DNA of 64,000 nucleotides from Bacillus crepusculi (GCF_014764715.1 NZ_JACXXE010000001.1:372001-436000), one strand, 5' to 3'; counted from the first letter of the stretch, positions 19,326-28,959 are shown. Made by a program: numbers and translations. Notes: generated by a model not told the origin, from the sequence alone.

Positions 19326-20228
19326 ATGGAGCTTCGTCAGTTACGTTATTTTGTAGAAGTCGCAGACCGTGAACACGTGTCAGAAGCGGCTGAAAACCTA
19401 CATGTTGCTCAATCTGCCATCAGCCGGCAGATTGCCAATTTAGAAGAAGAACTTGGAGTCGCTTTATTCGAACGAGAAGGTCGAAATATTAAATTAACGA
19501 AAATCGGCAGACAATTTTTAGATCATGTCAGAACTGCACTAAAGGCCATTGATTACGCAAAAGAGCAGGTGGATGAATACTTAGACCCGCACAAAGGGAC
19601 CGTGAATATTGGCTTTCCTACAAGTCTAGCAAGCCAAGTCCTTCCCTCTGTCATATCCGCATTTAAGCAGGAATATCCAGAGGTCGATTTTTTACTTCGT
19701 CAAGGATCCTATAAATTTCTCATTGAAGCTGTAAAAAATCGAGATATTGATCTCGCCTTTTTAGGACCCGTACCGACAAACGATCCTCAAATAGAAGGAA
19801 ATATTTTGTTTTCAGAAAGCATTTATGCCCTTTTGCCTATTAGCCACCCCTTTAGCGGGCAAAGAAGTATTCATTTAAGTGATTTGAGAAAGGACCATTT
19901 CGTTTTATTTCCTGAAGGGTATGTGCTGAGACAAATTGCGGTAGATGCTTGCAAGCAGGCAGGCTATGAGCCAACCATTTCATCTGAAGGAGAAGATTTG
20001 GACGCGATTAAAGGTCTCGTATCTGCGGGTATGGGCGTTACCTTATTACCCGAAAGTGCCTTTTATGAAACAACACCACGATTTACAGTGAAAATTCCGA
20101 TCGATTTCCCGCAAGTGAGAAGAACCGTTGGTATTATCGCATCTAAGTCACGAGAGATGTCTCCATCTGCCCATGATTTCTATGTGTTTGTGAAGGATTT
20201 CTTTTCTAAAATTGAACAATATAAATAA
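19326..20228 (+). CDS. gltC: LysR-type activator of glutamate synthase genes
   Basis: 300-aa LysR regulator: N-terminal winged helix (MELRQLRYFVEVADREHVSE...AISRQIANLEEELG, residues 1-60), then a periplasmic-binding-like effector domain that in B. subtilis senses 2-oxoglutarate and glutamate. Divergence from gltA, family length and the GltC box in the intergenic region identify it. The ATG has only a weak ribosome-binding site (GGGTGTGAAGTGCAAAA), suggesting low expression. Confidence 0.93.
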   Translation: MELRQLRYFVEVADREHVSEAAENLHVAQSAISRQIANLEEELGVALFEREGRNIKLTKIGRQFLDHVRTALKAIDYAKEQVDEYLDPHKGTVNIGFPTSLASQVLPSVISAFKQEYPEVDFLLRQGSYKFLIEAVKNRDIDLAFLGPVPTNDPQIEGNILFSESIYALLPISHPFSGQRSIHLSDLRKDHFVLFPEGYVLRQIAVDACKQAGYEPTISSEGEDLDAIKGLVSAGMGVTLLPESAFYETTPRFTVKIPIDFPQVRRTVGIIASKSREMSPSAHDFYVFVKDFFSKIEQYK

Positions 20229-20322
20229 TTCATTAAAACAAGACATTTCATTTGTAGAAATAATCCCTCTTTGTATATGATGGGTTACAGAACAACAGAC
20301 TATATGGAAGAAAGGTATTCGT

Positions 20323-22056
20323 ATGAAATCAATTTTATCGTTTTTAAAGCCCTATCGGCTATCCGTTGTGTCCATTGTCATCCTCACCTTTTTAAGCAGT
20401 ATGCTCCAGCTGTATTTACCGACTTTGACGGCAGATATTGTCGATGTTGGAATCGTACAAGGAGATATCGCTTATATATGGAAGGTTGGCGGCTGGATGG
20501 TGGCCTGTTCTTTACTTGCCATCTTGCTGACGATTTGGAAGTCTTACCTGTCATCAAAAACTGCCCTTGGCTTCGGGCGTGATATGAGAAGACAGCTGTT
20601 CGTGCATGTCGAACGATTTTCACTAGAAGAATTTCAAAAGATCGGGACGTCTTCCTTTATTACAAGGTCAACAAATGATGTGAAGCAAGTCCAAGATGTC
20701 ACGATCATGATTTTACAAATGATGACGAGAGCTCCTCTTATGCTTGTAGGCGGAATTATTTTAGCTGTCTCTCGAGATGCTGTCCTGTCTCTTATCTTTT
20801 TAGCAGCCCTCCCCCTGCTTGGCGGGTTTATCTATTTCGTTTCAAGAAAAGCCATCCCGTTATTCGGACAGCTTCAGAAAAAAACGGACCGCCTGAATTT
20901 AATTATGAGAGAATCTCTTTCAGGCATCCGGGTCATTCGAGCTTTTAACCGTGTCGATGATGAAAAGGAGCGTTTTCAAGAAGCCAATACCTCCTATAAG
21001 GATACGGGTCTCAAGGTCAACCGGTTAATGGCTTACCTGTTTCCATTTATGCTGATCATTATGAACTTCACGAATATTGGCATTGTCTGGCTTGGTGCAA
21101 ACCGAATTAATGCCGGAGAGATGGAGGTTGGCAATCTTATTGCCTTCATTCAATATGCGATGATGATTTTAATGGCGCTTATTATGCTATCGATGAGCTT
21201 TATTATGGTGCCAAGAGCACAGGCATCAGCTAAACGTATGAATGAAGTGTTAAACATGGAACCGAAGATTAAAGACAAAGAACAGTCTGTTACAGAGCTT
21301 CAACAACCCGCACAATCCATTCGCTTTGAGGATGTGTCATTTTATTACTCAAATGCTGAAAAACCGGTCGTTCAAGACATTACGTTTGAAGCCAAAACTG
21401 GCGAAACGACTGCTATCATCGGAAGTACGGGTTCTGGGAAAACAACTCTCCTCCAGCTGATGACGCGCTTTTACGAAGCTACAGAAGGACGGATTACACT
21501 AGATGGTGTAGATATCAGAGAGCTGCCTCAGGAGAAACTAAGAAGTCAGATGGGCTATGTCGCTCAAAAAGCTGTTTTATTCAGTGGAACCATTGCCGAT
21601 AATGTGCGCTTTGGCCGGCAGGATGCAAGCGAGGAAGACATATGGCAGGCGCTGCGAACCGCACAGGCTGAAGACTTTGTTTTGCAAAAAGATGGCGGGA
21701 TCCATGCAGAGATCGACCAAGGTGGTTCCAATCTATCTGGTGGACAAAAGCAGCGGCTTTCCATTGCAAGAGCACTTGTTAGAAAGCCTTCATTCTATCT
21801 GTTTGATGATAGTTTCTCTGCACTTGATTACAAGACGGATGCAAAGCTTCGAGCAGCATTAGAAGCCGAAAAGGAGCACGCAGCCCTCATTATTGTCGCT
21901 CAAAGAATCAGCACAGTAAAGCATAGCGATAAAATCATTGTGCTAGATGAAGGAAAAATCGCAGGTATCGGAACACATGAACAATTACTGAAGGACAATC
22001 TTGTGTATCAAGAAATTGTCGCATCACAGGAAGGTCAGGAGGTGGAGCAAGGATGA
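20323..22056 (+). CDS. ABC multidrug exporter half-transporter with degenerate ATP site (YfiB-like)
   Basis: 577-aa fusion of six transmembrane helices and a nucleotide-binding domain. Walker A GSTGSGKTT and signature LSGGQKQR are intact. The Walker B continues as FDDS, with Asp instead of the catalytic Glu, and the switch motif is VAQR with Gln instead of His. This is the usual pattern for the non-hydrolysing subunit of heterodimeric exporters (BmrC, TM287). The ATG follows GAAGAAAGGTATTCGT. Its last 4 bp overlap the partner gene. Closest B. subtilis relative by order and length appears to be yfiB. Confidence 0.88.
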   Translation: MKSILSFLKPYRLSVVSIVILTFLSSMLQLYLPTLTADIVDVGIVQGDIAYIWKVGGWMVACSLLAILLTIWKSYLSSKTALGFGRDMRRQLFVHVERFSLEEFQKIGTSSFITRSTNDVKQVQDVTIMILQMMTRAPLMLVGGIILAVSRDAVLSLIFLAALPLLGGFIYFVSRKAIPLFGQLQKKTDRLNLIMRESLSGIRVIRAFNRVDDEKERFQEANTSYKDTGLKVNRLMAYLFPFMLIIMNFTNIGIVWLGANRINAGEMEVGNLIAFIQYAMMILMALIMLSMSFIMVPRAQASAKRMNEVLNMEPKIKDKEQSVTELQQPAQSIRFEDVSFYYSNAEKPVVQDITFEAKTGETTAIIGSTGSGKTTLLQLMTRFYEATEGRITLDGVDIRELPQEKLRSQMGYVAQKAVLFSGTIADNVRFGRQDASEEDIWQALRTAQAEDFVLQKDGGIHAEIDQGGSNLSGGQKQRLSIARALVRKPSFYLFDDSFSALDYKTDAKLRAALEAEKEHAALIIVAQRISTVKHSDKIIVLDEGKIAGIGTHEQLLKDNLVYQEIVASQEGQEVEQG

Positions 22057-23882
22057 GTAAGAAAATGTCTTCCGGCATGGGCCATAAAGGCGGTCACCCT
22101 AGGGGGCCGGTCGCAAAACCGAAGGAATTCAAAAAGACACTTCTTCGGTTGACTGGGTATTTAAAACCGAGGAAATTTCAGCTGATGATGGTCCTGATTG
22201 CAGCGATCGGTTCAACCGTCTTTAGCGTCATTAGTCCAAAGCTGCTCGGGGATGCCACCTCTTCTCTATTTGAAAGCTTTACACAAGGAACAGCCGTTCA
22301 ATTTGATGTGATTTCACGCATTTTATTGCTGCTTGTCCTCTTATATGTCGTGGCCTCTCTCTTTTCATTCGTTCAGCAATACGTGATGGCGGGTGTTTCC
22401 CAAGAGACGATTGCTGAGTTACGACAAGAGGCAAGTGACAAGCTCACACGTCTCCCCCTTCGTTATTTTGATAAAACCACTCATGGGGACACGCTGAGCC
22501 GTGTGATGAACGATATCGACAATATTAATACATCGCTTCAGCAGGCACTCACCCAGGTGATCACATCTGTTATTACGGTCATTGGAATTGTCGTCATGAT
22601 GCTTTTCATTAGTCCGCTGCTTACCTTGCTTGTTTGTTTGACGCTGCCACTTAGTCTATTTGCGATTCGCGGCATCACGTCATTTTCTCAAAAGCATTTT
22701 AAAGCGCAGCAAAAAGAGCTTGGGATGATCAATGGACATATAAATGAAATGTTCACAGGACATCAGACCGTTCGTGCGTACGGCTATGAAAAGAAAGCGA
22801 TTGATACCTTTGATCAATTAAACGAAAAACTGTATGAATCATCTAGGAAAGCACAGTTTATCTCCGGTTTAATGATGCCAATGATGACCTTTATCGGGAA
22901 CCTTGGCTATGTGGCAGTAAGTGTGGCCGGCGGTATTCTTGTCATTAACGGGAATATTCGTGTTGGGGACGTGCAGGCGTTTATTCAATACACGCAGCAA
23001 ATGTCGCAGCCGCTTGTGCAAGCATCAAGTGTCGCAAACTTAGTTCAATCAGCGATTGCTTCTGCTGAAAGGGTGTTTGAAATCCTGGATGAGGAAGAAG
23101 AAAGTGCTGAAGAGGATGCGGCAATTGATCTTGAATCACTTTCAGGCGATGTGACCTTTGAACAAGTTCAATTTGGATATGAGAAAGATCATCCGATTAT
23201 TAAACATTTGAATTTGCATGTTCAAGAAGGACAAACGGTTGCCATCGTCGGACCAACAGGCGCGGGAAAAACAACCATTATCAATCTTTTAATGCGTTTT
23301 TATGAGTTGGATCAAGGCTCCATTCGCATTGGCGGCGTCAAAACAACGGACCTTAGCCGTCAGCAAGTACGGGACTTATTTGCGATGGTTCTTCAGGATA
23401 CGTGGCTTTTTGAAGGAACGATTTACGACAATATTGCCTATGGCAGGCAGCACGTCACAAAAGAGGATGTCATGAAAGCCGCGAAACATGCCTATGCAGA
23501 TGATTTCATCCGCACGCTTCCAGACGGATATGACACACTCCTAACAGAAGATGCTGGCAACCTATCACAAGGTCAGCGTCAGCTCTTAACTATCGCCCGT
23601 GCGATTTTATCTGATCCAAAGATTTTGATATTAGATGAAGCGACGAGCAGTGTCGATACGCGGACAGAGATGCACATTCAAAAAGCAATGAATGAACTGA
23701 TGAAAGGCAGAACGAGCTTCGTTATTGCACACAGGCTCTCGACGATCAAAGATGCCGACCTCATTTTAGTCATGAAAGATGGCTCGATCATTGAAAAAGG
23801 AACTCACAGTGAACTTTTGAAAGAAAAAGGCTTCTATGCTGACTTATATATGAGTCAATTTGCCGAACATCAAGTGGGGTAA
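22053..23882 (+). CDS. ABC multidrug exporter half-transporter with consensus ATP site (YfiC-like)
   Basis: 609-aa partner of the preceding protein. It has an extended basic N-terminus (GHKGGHPRGPVAKPK), six TM helices, Walker A GPTGAGKTT, signature LSQGQRQ, Walker B ILILDEATS with the catalytic Glu, and switch IAHR with His. It therefore supplies the active ATPase site. The start overlaps the previous stop (ATGA), implying coupled 1:1 synthesis. B. subtilis counterpart probably yfiC. Substrates unknown. Confidence 0.88.
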   Translation: MSKKMSSGMGHKGGHPRGPVAKPKEFKKTLLRLTGYLKPRKFQLMMVLIAAIGSTVFSVISPKLLGDATSSLFESFTQGTAVQFDVISRILLLLVLLYVVASLFSFVQQYVMAGVSQETIAELRQEASDKLTRLPLRYFDKTTHGDTLSRVMNDIDNINTSLQQALTQVITSVITVIGIVVMMLFISPLLTLLVCLTLPLSLFAIRGITSFSQKHFKAQQKELGMINGHINEMFTGHQTVRAYGYEKKAIDTFDQLNEKLYESSRKAQFISGLMMPMMTFIGNLGYVAVSVAGGILVINGNIRVGDVQAFIQYTQQMSQPLVQASSVANLVQSAIASAERVFEILDEEEESAEEDAAIDLESLSGDVTFEQVQFGYEKDHPIIKHLNLHVQEGQTVAIVGPTGAGKTTIINLLMRFYELDQGSIRIGGVKTTDLSRQQVRDLFAMVLQDTWLFEGTIYDNIAYGRQHVTKEDVMKAAKHAYADDFIRTLPDGYDTLLTEDAGNLSQGQRQLLTIARAILSDPKILILDEATSSVDTRTEMHIQKAMNELMKGRTSFVIAHRLSTIKDADLILVMKDGSIIEKGTHSELLKEKGFYADLYMSQFAEHQVG

Positions 23883-23886
23883 AATC

Positions 23887-23937
23887 AAAAAAGAGGAAAG
23901 ACAGCATGGAAAAATGCGTGTCGATCCTCTTTTTTTA
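23887..23937. terminator. Bidirectional terminator between the ABC exporter and the MerR gene
   Basis: AAAGAGGA...TCCTCTTT stem with an inner GACA...TGTC helix, A-rich on the left and T7 on the right. It serves both convergent units. Confidence 0.85.
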
Positions 23938-24756
23938 ATCTGCTTGTTTTTTCACTTTTACACTCAGTTTTGTCATATACTCTGCTTCATTTTTAGACAT
24001 GAGCGAATGAAGCAAATACTCCTCAAATACATCTCCATCCACCACCATGTTCTCTTTTTCGATTCCATCTAACAGCTGTAAATAGGCTGATTCGAGCTCT
24101 TCATATGTTCCTTGGTCATACATCACCGCATAGATACCAGCAGGTTTTTTAACTGCACCTGGTCCTTCCATTCGGCAAAACAGCACATCTGACTGATGAA
24201 AGTTACGCTGAAGAAATTGCTCTTTTTTTAACACAGAACCATTTGCCGCAGCACCTTTAATGCCAACCTCCTTTAGAAATTCTCCTACAATACGAGAGAT
24301 TTCTTCTATTGGCGTGCTTAAATCTATCGGGTGTGATGCACTTAGTACGACCGGTTCTTCTGGCAGTTCTTGAAACAAGACCTCCCCTGTTTTCACAGAT
24401 GATAATTCATTCGTCGTCTCAATCACGCGCAAAAGAAAAGACTGGATATCCTGCAGTTTTTCAATCTCCTGCTTGACCTTTTCAACTTGTTCGGTCGCAA
24501 GGCTTTGCAGTCTGTCCCGGGAAGGCTCTGTGAAATATTGTTTTAACTCTTTAATAGGAAATTGAACAGCTCGAAGGGATTGAATGGCGATAAAGTGATC
24601 AAATTGCTCGAGTGTATAGTAACGGTATCCATTTTCATGGACACCAGCCGGCTTAAATAAATCGATTTTATCATAATAAAGCAGTGTATCTTTTTTGACA
24701 TCAAATAACTTGGCAAATTCCCCAGTGAAAAACGTTTTTTGTACCTCATTCATCAT
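23935..24756 (-). CDS. MerR-family transcriptional regulator with effector-binding domain
   Basis: 273-aa MerR/BmrR-type protein. Residues ~8-75 form the winged helix (FTGEFAKLFDVKKDTLLYYD, then NGYRYYTLEQFDHF). A coiled dimer helix spans about residues 80-125, and the remaining half resembles the GyrI/BmrR ligand-binding domain. The start is the ATG at 24756 (GGAG, 8-nt spacing) rather than 32 codons upstream. It faces a GNAT gene across a MerR-type promoter with a 19-bp spacer, so that gene, and possibly itself, is the target. Ligand unknown. Confidence 0.9.
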   Translation of the reverse strand: MMNEVQKTFFTGEFAKLFDVKKDTLLYYDKIDLFKPAGVHENGYRYYTLEQFDHFIAIQSLRAVQFPIKELKQYFTEPSRDRLQSLATEQVEKVKQEIEKLQDIQSFLLRVIETTNELSSVKTGEVLFQELPEEPVVLSASHPIDLSTPIEEISRIVGEFLKEVGIKGAAANGSVLKKEQFLQRNFHQSDVLFCRMEGPGAVKKPAGIYAVMYDQGTYEELESAYLQLLDGIEKENMVVDGDVFEEYLLHSLMSKNEAEYMTKLSVKVKKQAD

Positions 24757-24772
24757 GATTAGGGCTCCTCTC

Positions 24773-24803
24773 TTGACTATGGAGTTACTCCATCCTTTAT
24801 GAT
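24773..24803 (+). promoter_or_regulatory. MerR-controlled promoter with operator in a 19-bp spacer
   Basis: TTGACT (24773-24778), a 19-bp spacer and TATGAT (24798-24803). The spacer contains the perfect inverted repeat ATGGAGT-T-ACTCCAT at 24779-24793. An over-long spacer with a centred dyad is the hallmark of promoters activated by MerR twisting. It reads into the GNAT gene. Confidence 0.88.
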
Positions 24804-24844
24804 AACATGCAGAAAGACCACTTCTGTGGAGAAAGGATATAAAA

Positions 24845-25414
24845 ATGAACAAAATATCTCAACATCAAGTCACATTATCACTTGCAAAAAAAGAGGACTT
24901 CCCTTCCATGAAAAAGGAGTTACAGGAGGCGTTTACAGCTGGCGTGATCGAGGCGTTTGGCGATGCAAAAGGTGGACCGATTCCTCCAGATGAAGCAATA
25001 GATGAATCTTTTCATGCGAATGGAAACACTGTTTATCATATTTTACTAAATGGCGAAAAAGCTGGCGGCGTTGTATTAAACATCAACCCACAAACACATC
25101 ACAACTCGGTTGACTTGCTATACATCTCTTCATCCTCACACAGCCGGGGCATTGGTCAGACAGCATGGAAAGCCATTGAGGCGCAATATCCAGAAACGAT
25201 CGTATGGGAGGTGGTGACCCCCTATTTTGAAAAACGCAACATTCATTTCTATGTCAATAAATGCGGGTTTCAAATTGTTGAGTTCTATCACTTACACCAC
25301 CCAGACCCAAACACCCCTCGCGAAGCTGATCAAGAAAACGTGCCTTTAGCACCTGAGGAATTTGAATTCTTTAAATTTGAGAAAGTCATGAAAAAAGAGT
25401 GTGCAAACAAATGA
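24845..25414 (+). CDS. GNAT-family N-acetyltransferase
   Basis: 189-aa acetyl-CoA-dependent acetyltransferase. Motif A is seen as [16 protein letters not shown] (about residues 98-113), followed by the [20 protein letters not shown]-terminal signature of the fold. The ATG follows GGAGAAAGGATATAAAA. It is the sole gene downstream of the MerR-type promoter, so it may detoxify or modify the compound the regulator senses; the substrate cannot be inferred. Confidence 0.85.
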   Translation: MNKISQHQVTLSLAKKEDFPSMKKELQEAFTAGVIEAFGDAKGGPIPPDEAIDESFHANGNTVYHILLNGEKAGGVVLNINPQTHHNSVDLLYISSSSHSRGIGQTAWKAIEAQYPETIVWEVVTPYFEKRNIHFYVNKCGFQIVEFYHLHHPDPNTPREADQENVPLAPEEFEFFKFEKVMKKECANK

Positions 25415-25455
25415 AAGGTTAAAAAACTCCCTGGAGAGCTTTTAGATTGTTGACT

Positions 25456-25488
25456 AAGGGCTTCAGATAGCCCTTTGTCTACTTTTTT
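25456..25488 (+). terminator. Terminator after the GNAT gene
   Basis: AAGGGCT-TCAGAT-AGCCCTT hairpin followed by TGTCTACTTTTTT. It shares the flank TGTTGACWAAGGGCT with the hairpin at 51774. Confidence 0.7.
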
Positions 25489-25590
25489 AAGTTATGTCAG
25501 CACTTTAGCATCGTCTTCTATAAAGTCTTTTCGATATATTGATGAGTTAATTTATTCCCCTCTCTTCTCTATTTATTCATCATACACTAA

Positions 25591-25626
25591 AAAAACACTA
25601 CCCCATGAAAAAAGGTAGTGTTTTTA
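25591..25626 (-). terminator. Terminator of the proHJA operon
   Basis: AAAAACACTACC / GGTAGTGTTTTT, a 12-bp stem just after proA. It works on the minus strand and could also stop read-through on the plus strand. Confidence 0.85.
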
Positions 25627-25636
25627 ACATTCATTC

Positions 25637-26905
25637 TCAGTCTCTAATCTGACCATCACCAGATAGAAGCAGCTTAGTTGTCGTAAGTGCAGGCAGTCCC
25701 ATTGGCCCTCTTGCATGTAGCTTTTGAGTGGAGATCCCAATTTCAGCCCCATAACCCAGTGCGCCGCCGTCTGTAAAGCGGGTAGATGCGTTATGGTAAA
25801 CAGCCGCCGCATCGACTTCGTTTAGAAACATTTGTGCATTTTTTTCATCTTCTGTCACGATGGCTTCCGAATGTTTGGTTCCGTACTGATCGATATGGCT
25901 GATCGCTTCCTCGATTGAATCAACAACTTTCACCGCAAGATCAAGACTTAAATATTCATCTGTCCAATCCACTTCCTCCGCAGGAACCGCTTCAGAAAAG
26001 AAGGATTGTGCGCCTTGATCTCCATGAACAGTGACATGATGCTGAAGCAATGCTTCATTTAATTCAGCCCCATTCTCTTTCAGCCAATCGCGATGAATGA
26101 TCAGAGTCTCAATCGCATTACAAACAGCCGGGCGATTTGTTTTCGCATTAATCACAATCTCAATGGCTTTTTTCACATTCGCTGTTTGATCAATAAAGAC
26201 ATGGCAGTTCCCTGTCCCTGTTTCAAGAACTGGAATGGTCGATTCTTCTACAACGGTTTTGATTAAAGACGCGCCGCCTCGCGGAATTAAGACATCAATC
26301 CATTCTTTTAGATGAAACATCGCTTGAACCGATGAACGGTCTGTTTGTTCAATAAACTGTACCGCATCACGAGGAATCTTTGTTTGATCTAATGCGTCAT
26401 GAATGACGCTGACAATGGCTTTGTTGGAAGAAATAGCGGAGGAACCGCCTTTTAAAATCACTGAATTGCCTGCCTTGAGGGCAAGCCCTGCTGCATCGAC
26501 AGTGACATTCGGTCTCGCTTCATAGATCATACCAATCACGCCGAGCGGTACTCTTTGGCTTTTCACATGTAAGCCGTTTTCAAGAGTCCATTCATCCAAT
26601 ATTTCTCCAACAGGATCTGTTAATCTCGTCACAAGCCGCAAGCTTTCAGCAAACTCATGAATTCGTTCTTCATTTAACATTAATCGATCCATCAATGCCT
26701 CTGAGAAGCCCTTTTCTTTCCCTGCCTCTAAATCCTTTTGATTTTCCTTTAAAATGAAACTGCTCTGCTGCTCTAACGCTTCTGCTATTTTTAGCAGCGC
26801 CTCATTCTTTTCCTCTGTTTGAAGTAAACCTAGTTTTTTTGAAACGTGCTTTGCTTTTTTTGCTTTTTCTTTGACCGATGTGACAACTTCAGCTGTCAGT
26901 GTCAT
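25637..26905 (-). CDS. proA: Gamma-glutamyl phosphate reductase
   Basis: 422-aa NADPH-dependent enzyme converting gamma-glutamyl phosphate to glutamate-5-semialdehyde in proline synthesis. The aldehyde-dehydrogenase-like fold is shown by YEARPNVTVDAAGLALKAGN, the IPRGG segment, and the active-site region TGTGNCHVFID with the catalytic Cys. The ATG follows GGGAGGAATTTC. It is the third gene of the operon, 18 bp after proJ, which resembles the proHJAA arrangement of B. licheniformis. Confidence 0.94.
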   Translation of the reverse strand: MTLTAEVVTSVKEKAKKAKHVSKKLGLLQTEEKNEALLKIAEALEQQSSFILKENQKDLEAGKEKGFSEALMDRLMLNEERIHEFAESLRLVTRLTDPVGEILDEWTLENGLHVKSQRVPLGVIGMIYEARPNVTVDAAGLALKAGNSVILKGGSSAISSNKAIVSVIHDALDQTKIPRDAVQFIEQTDRSSVQAMFHLKEWIDVLIPRGGASLIKTVVEESTIPVLETGTGNCHVFIDQTANVKKAIEIVINAKTNRPAVCNAIETLIIHRDWLKENGAELNEALLQHHVTVHGDQGAQSFFSEAVPAEEVDWTDEYLSLDLAVKVVDSIEEAISHIDQYGTKHSEAIVTEDEKNAQMFLNEVDAAAVYHNASTRFTDGGALGYGAEIGISTQKLHARGPMGLPALTTTKLLLSGDGQIRD

Positions 26906-26923
26906 GAAATTCCTCCCTTATGG

Positions 26924-28042
26924 TTAGCAAACTGGTATAGATAAATCTAAATGACAAACAAACGCTTCAAGATCGACGACATGAACCACTTCATCTTGTA
27001 ACAAGTTACTGCTCAGTGCGAGTTCGTCAGACGGATAATTCACAATGCCAAGTCCAATTTCTCTTCCATCTTGATCTAAAATACGGACGACATCGCCTTT
27101 TTTAAACGAACCCTTTACATCTACAATGCCATCGGAATCAAGGCTTTTCTCACGGTGCATGAGGTTCTCCTGTGATTTCTTTTGAACAACGATTTCGCCT
27201 TTAGGTCCAGAATGAAAGGCAATCCACTGCTTTTTATAATTCAGCGGCGCTAAATTTTCATCAGCTGTAAAATAAGTGCCGTCCTCTGTGCCATTGATCG
27301 CTTTGTCTAAAATGTGAGGCGTATCCGCTTTTCCTAGGAAACCGTTAATGCCTGCGGCCATTGAAATTTTAAAGGCGTCGAGCTTTGATTTCATTCCGCC
27401 TGTGCCCACGCTACTTCCTGCATCTCCAGCCGCTGCTTCGATGTCTTCTGTAATCTCTGTGACTTCAAGAATTCTCTTCGCATTTGGGTTTGTATGCGGG
27501 TTATCTTCATATAGGCCATCAATATCAGATAAAATGGCAAGGAAATCCGCATCAATGAGTCCAGCTACTTTTGCAGACAATGTATCGTTATCTCCGAATT
27601 TCAAGCGATTGATCGTCACTGTATCATTCTCATTAATAATGGGAATGATGCCTCTATCCAATAACACATTCATCGTATTTCGCACATTTTGATAGCGCGT
27701 TTCATCTGAAAAATCACTTCTTGTGATTAAGAGCTGTGAGGCAATATAGCCGTGCGATAAAAATAAAGTAGAATAAGATTCCATTAAAAGTCCTTGCCCT
27801 ATTGAGGCAGATGCCTGTTTTTCCGGCAGTGTTTTCGGTCTATCGATAAATCCTAGTTTTCGGTAACCAGCTGCAACCGCACCAGATGAAACCAAAATGA
27901 CTTCGTGTCCTTCATCTTTCAGTTTCACAATTTGATTGACGAGGTTTTCTAATTTTTTTAAACTAATCTCACCTTGAAAGCTAGTAAGAGAGCTGCTTCC
28001 AATTTTCACAACAATTCGTTTTCTCTCTTTATCTGCGTACAC
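26924..28042 (-). CDS. proJ: Glutamate 5-kinase (osmostress-type operon)
   Basis: 372-aa enzyme phosphorylating glutamate in the first step of proline synthesis. The amino-acid kinase domain opens with VVKIGSSSL and includes the ATP-binding SSVGTGGMKSK motif; a C-terminal PUA domain covers about residues 275-360. The start is GTG at 28042 (AGGAG, 7-nt spacing), not the upstream in-frame ATG at 28060, which lacks a ribosome site; the length then equals B. subtilis ProJ (371). It is named proJ rather than proB because it follows a pyrroline-carboxylate reductase gene and no T-box leader is present. Confidence 0.88.
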   Translation of the reverse strand: MYADKERKRIVVKIGSSSLTSFQGEISLKKLENLVNQIVKLKDEGHEVILVSSGAVAAGYRKLGFIDRPKTLPEKQASASIGQGLLMESYSTLFLSHGYIASQLLITRSDFSDETRYQNVRNTMNVLLDRGIIPIINENDTVTINRLKFGDNDTLSAKVAGLIDADFLAILSDIDGLYEDNPHTNPNAKRILEVTEITEDIEAAAGDAGSSVGTGGMKSKLDAFKISMAAGINGFLGKADTPHILDKAINGTEDGTYFTADENLAPLNYKKQWIAFHSGPKGEIVVQKKSQENLMHREKSLDSDGIVDVKGSFKKGDVVRILDQDGREIGLGIVNYPSDELALSSNLLQDEVVHVVDLEAFVCHLDLSIPVC

Positions 28043-28069
28043 CTTATCACTCCTGTACATGAGCTCTAT

Positions 28070-28906
28070 TTATATAGATACTTTTTGTTTTTGCTGCTTG
28101 CTTATCTCTTTTGAACGATTGGCAGCATGTTTGACGGCCTGCTTGATCGCTTCTCCTCCGCCAAAATCATCTAATGCATTCAGTCCTGCAGCAGTTGTTC
28201 CATTCGGTGACGTAATTTTTTCTCTTAGGACAGAAGGGGTTTCAGCTGTTTCTTGCAGCATTTTCGCTGCGCCAAGCAGTGTCTGTGCACCAATCTGGCG
28301 AGACATTTCCTTAGATAAACCTGCTTCTTCCCCTGCTTCTTCGATTTTTTCCATTAAAAAATAAAAATAGGCTGGCCCGCTTCCGGCAATTCCTGTGAAA
28401 ATATCCATTTGCTCTTCCTGAATGGTATAGACTTCTCCCATTTCAGATAAAAGGGCCTGACTCATGCTCACATGTTCATTTTTTACATAACGTCCAGCAG
28501 ATAAAGCGGTCGCTGAAGCCCCAATTGTGCTTGACGTATTTGGCATTACCCGCATAACGGGCTGCCCTTCATGCAGCATGTCTTCAATATACGATTGCTT
28601 AACACCTGCAAGGACAGACAAGATCAGCTGATCTGGCTGAATATGTGGTTTTAATGATTCAAGTGCTGTTTCAGCATCCTTTGGCTTCATGGCCAGGATC
28701 AAGATATCCATTTCTTCAAAAGGCAATGAATCCATTGCGGGTGTTTGTATCCCGTATCGTTTCGTTAGTTCATTCAATCGAAGTTGATTTTTTCTGTTTG
28801 TGGCGTAAATTTGGTCTAGCGGCATCTGTCCTGATCGCACAATCCCTGCAATCATTCCCTCCGCCATAGAACCTGCTCCAATGAAAGCCACTTTCTTTTG
28901 ATCAAT
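28070..28906 (-). CDS. proH: Pyrroline-5-carboxylate reductase, probable ATT start
   Basis: Last step of proline synthesis, NAD(P)H-dependent. The Rossmann motif FIGAGSMAEGM and the C-terminal family signature (TPSVLREKITSPNGTTAAGL, which binds substrate) are clear. The only standard start in frame is GTG at 28891, which would remove part of beta-strand 1 and has no ribosome site. An ATT at 28906 sits 10 nt after AAGGGAGAGG and yields the family-typical (M)IDQKKVAFIGAG start, giving 278 aa. First gene of the proHJA operon. The start choice is inference; the gene identity is firm. Confidence 0.85.
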   Translation of the reverse strand: MDQKKVAFIGAGSMAEGMIAGIVRSGQMPLDQIYATNRKNQLRLNELTKRYGIQTPAMDSLPFEEMDILILAMKPKDAETALESLKPHIQPDQLILSVLAGVKQSYIEDMLHEGQPVMRVMPNTSSTIGASATALSAGRYVKNEHVSMSQALLSEMGEVYTIQEEQMDIFTGIAGSGPAYFYFLMEKIEEAGEEAGLSKEMSRQIGAQTLLGAAKMLQETAETPSVLREKITSPNGTTAAGLNALDDFGGGEAIKQAVKHAANRSKEISKQQKQKVSI

Positions 28907-28959
28907 GATATTGATCCTCTCCCTTGTTCGGTTTTGTTCGTGTTTTTCGCACGTTAGTT

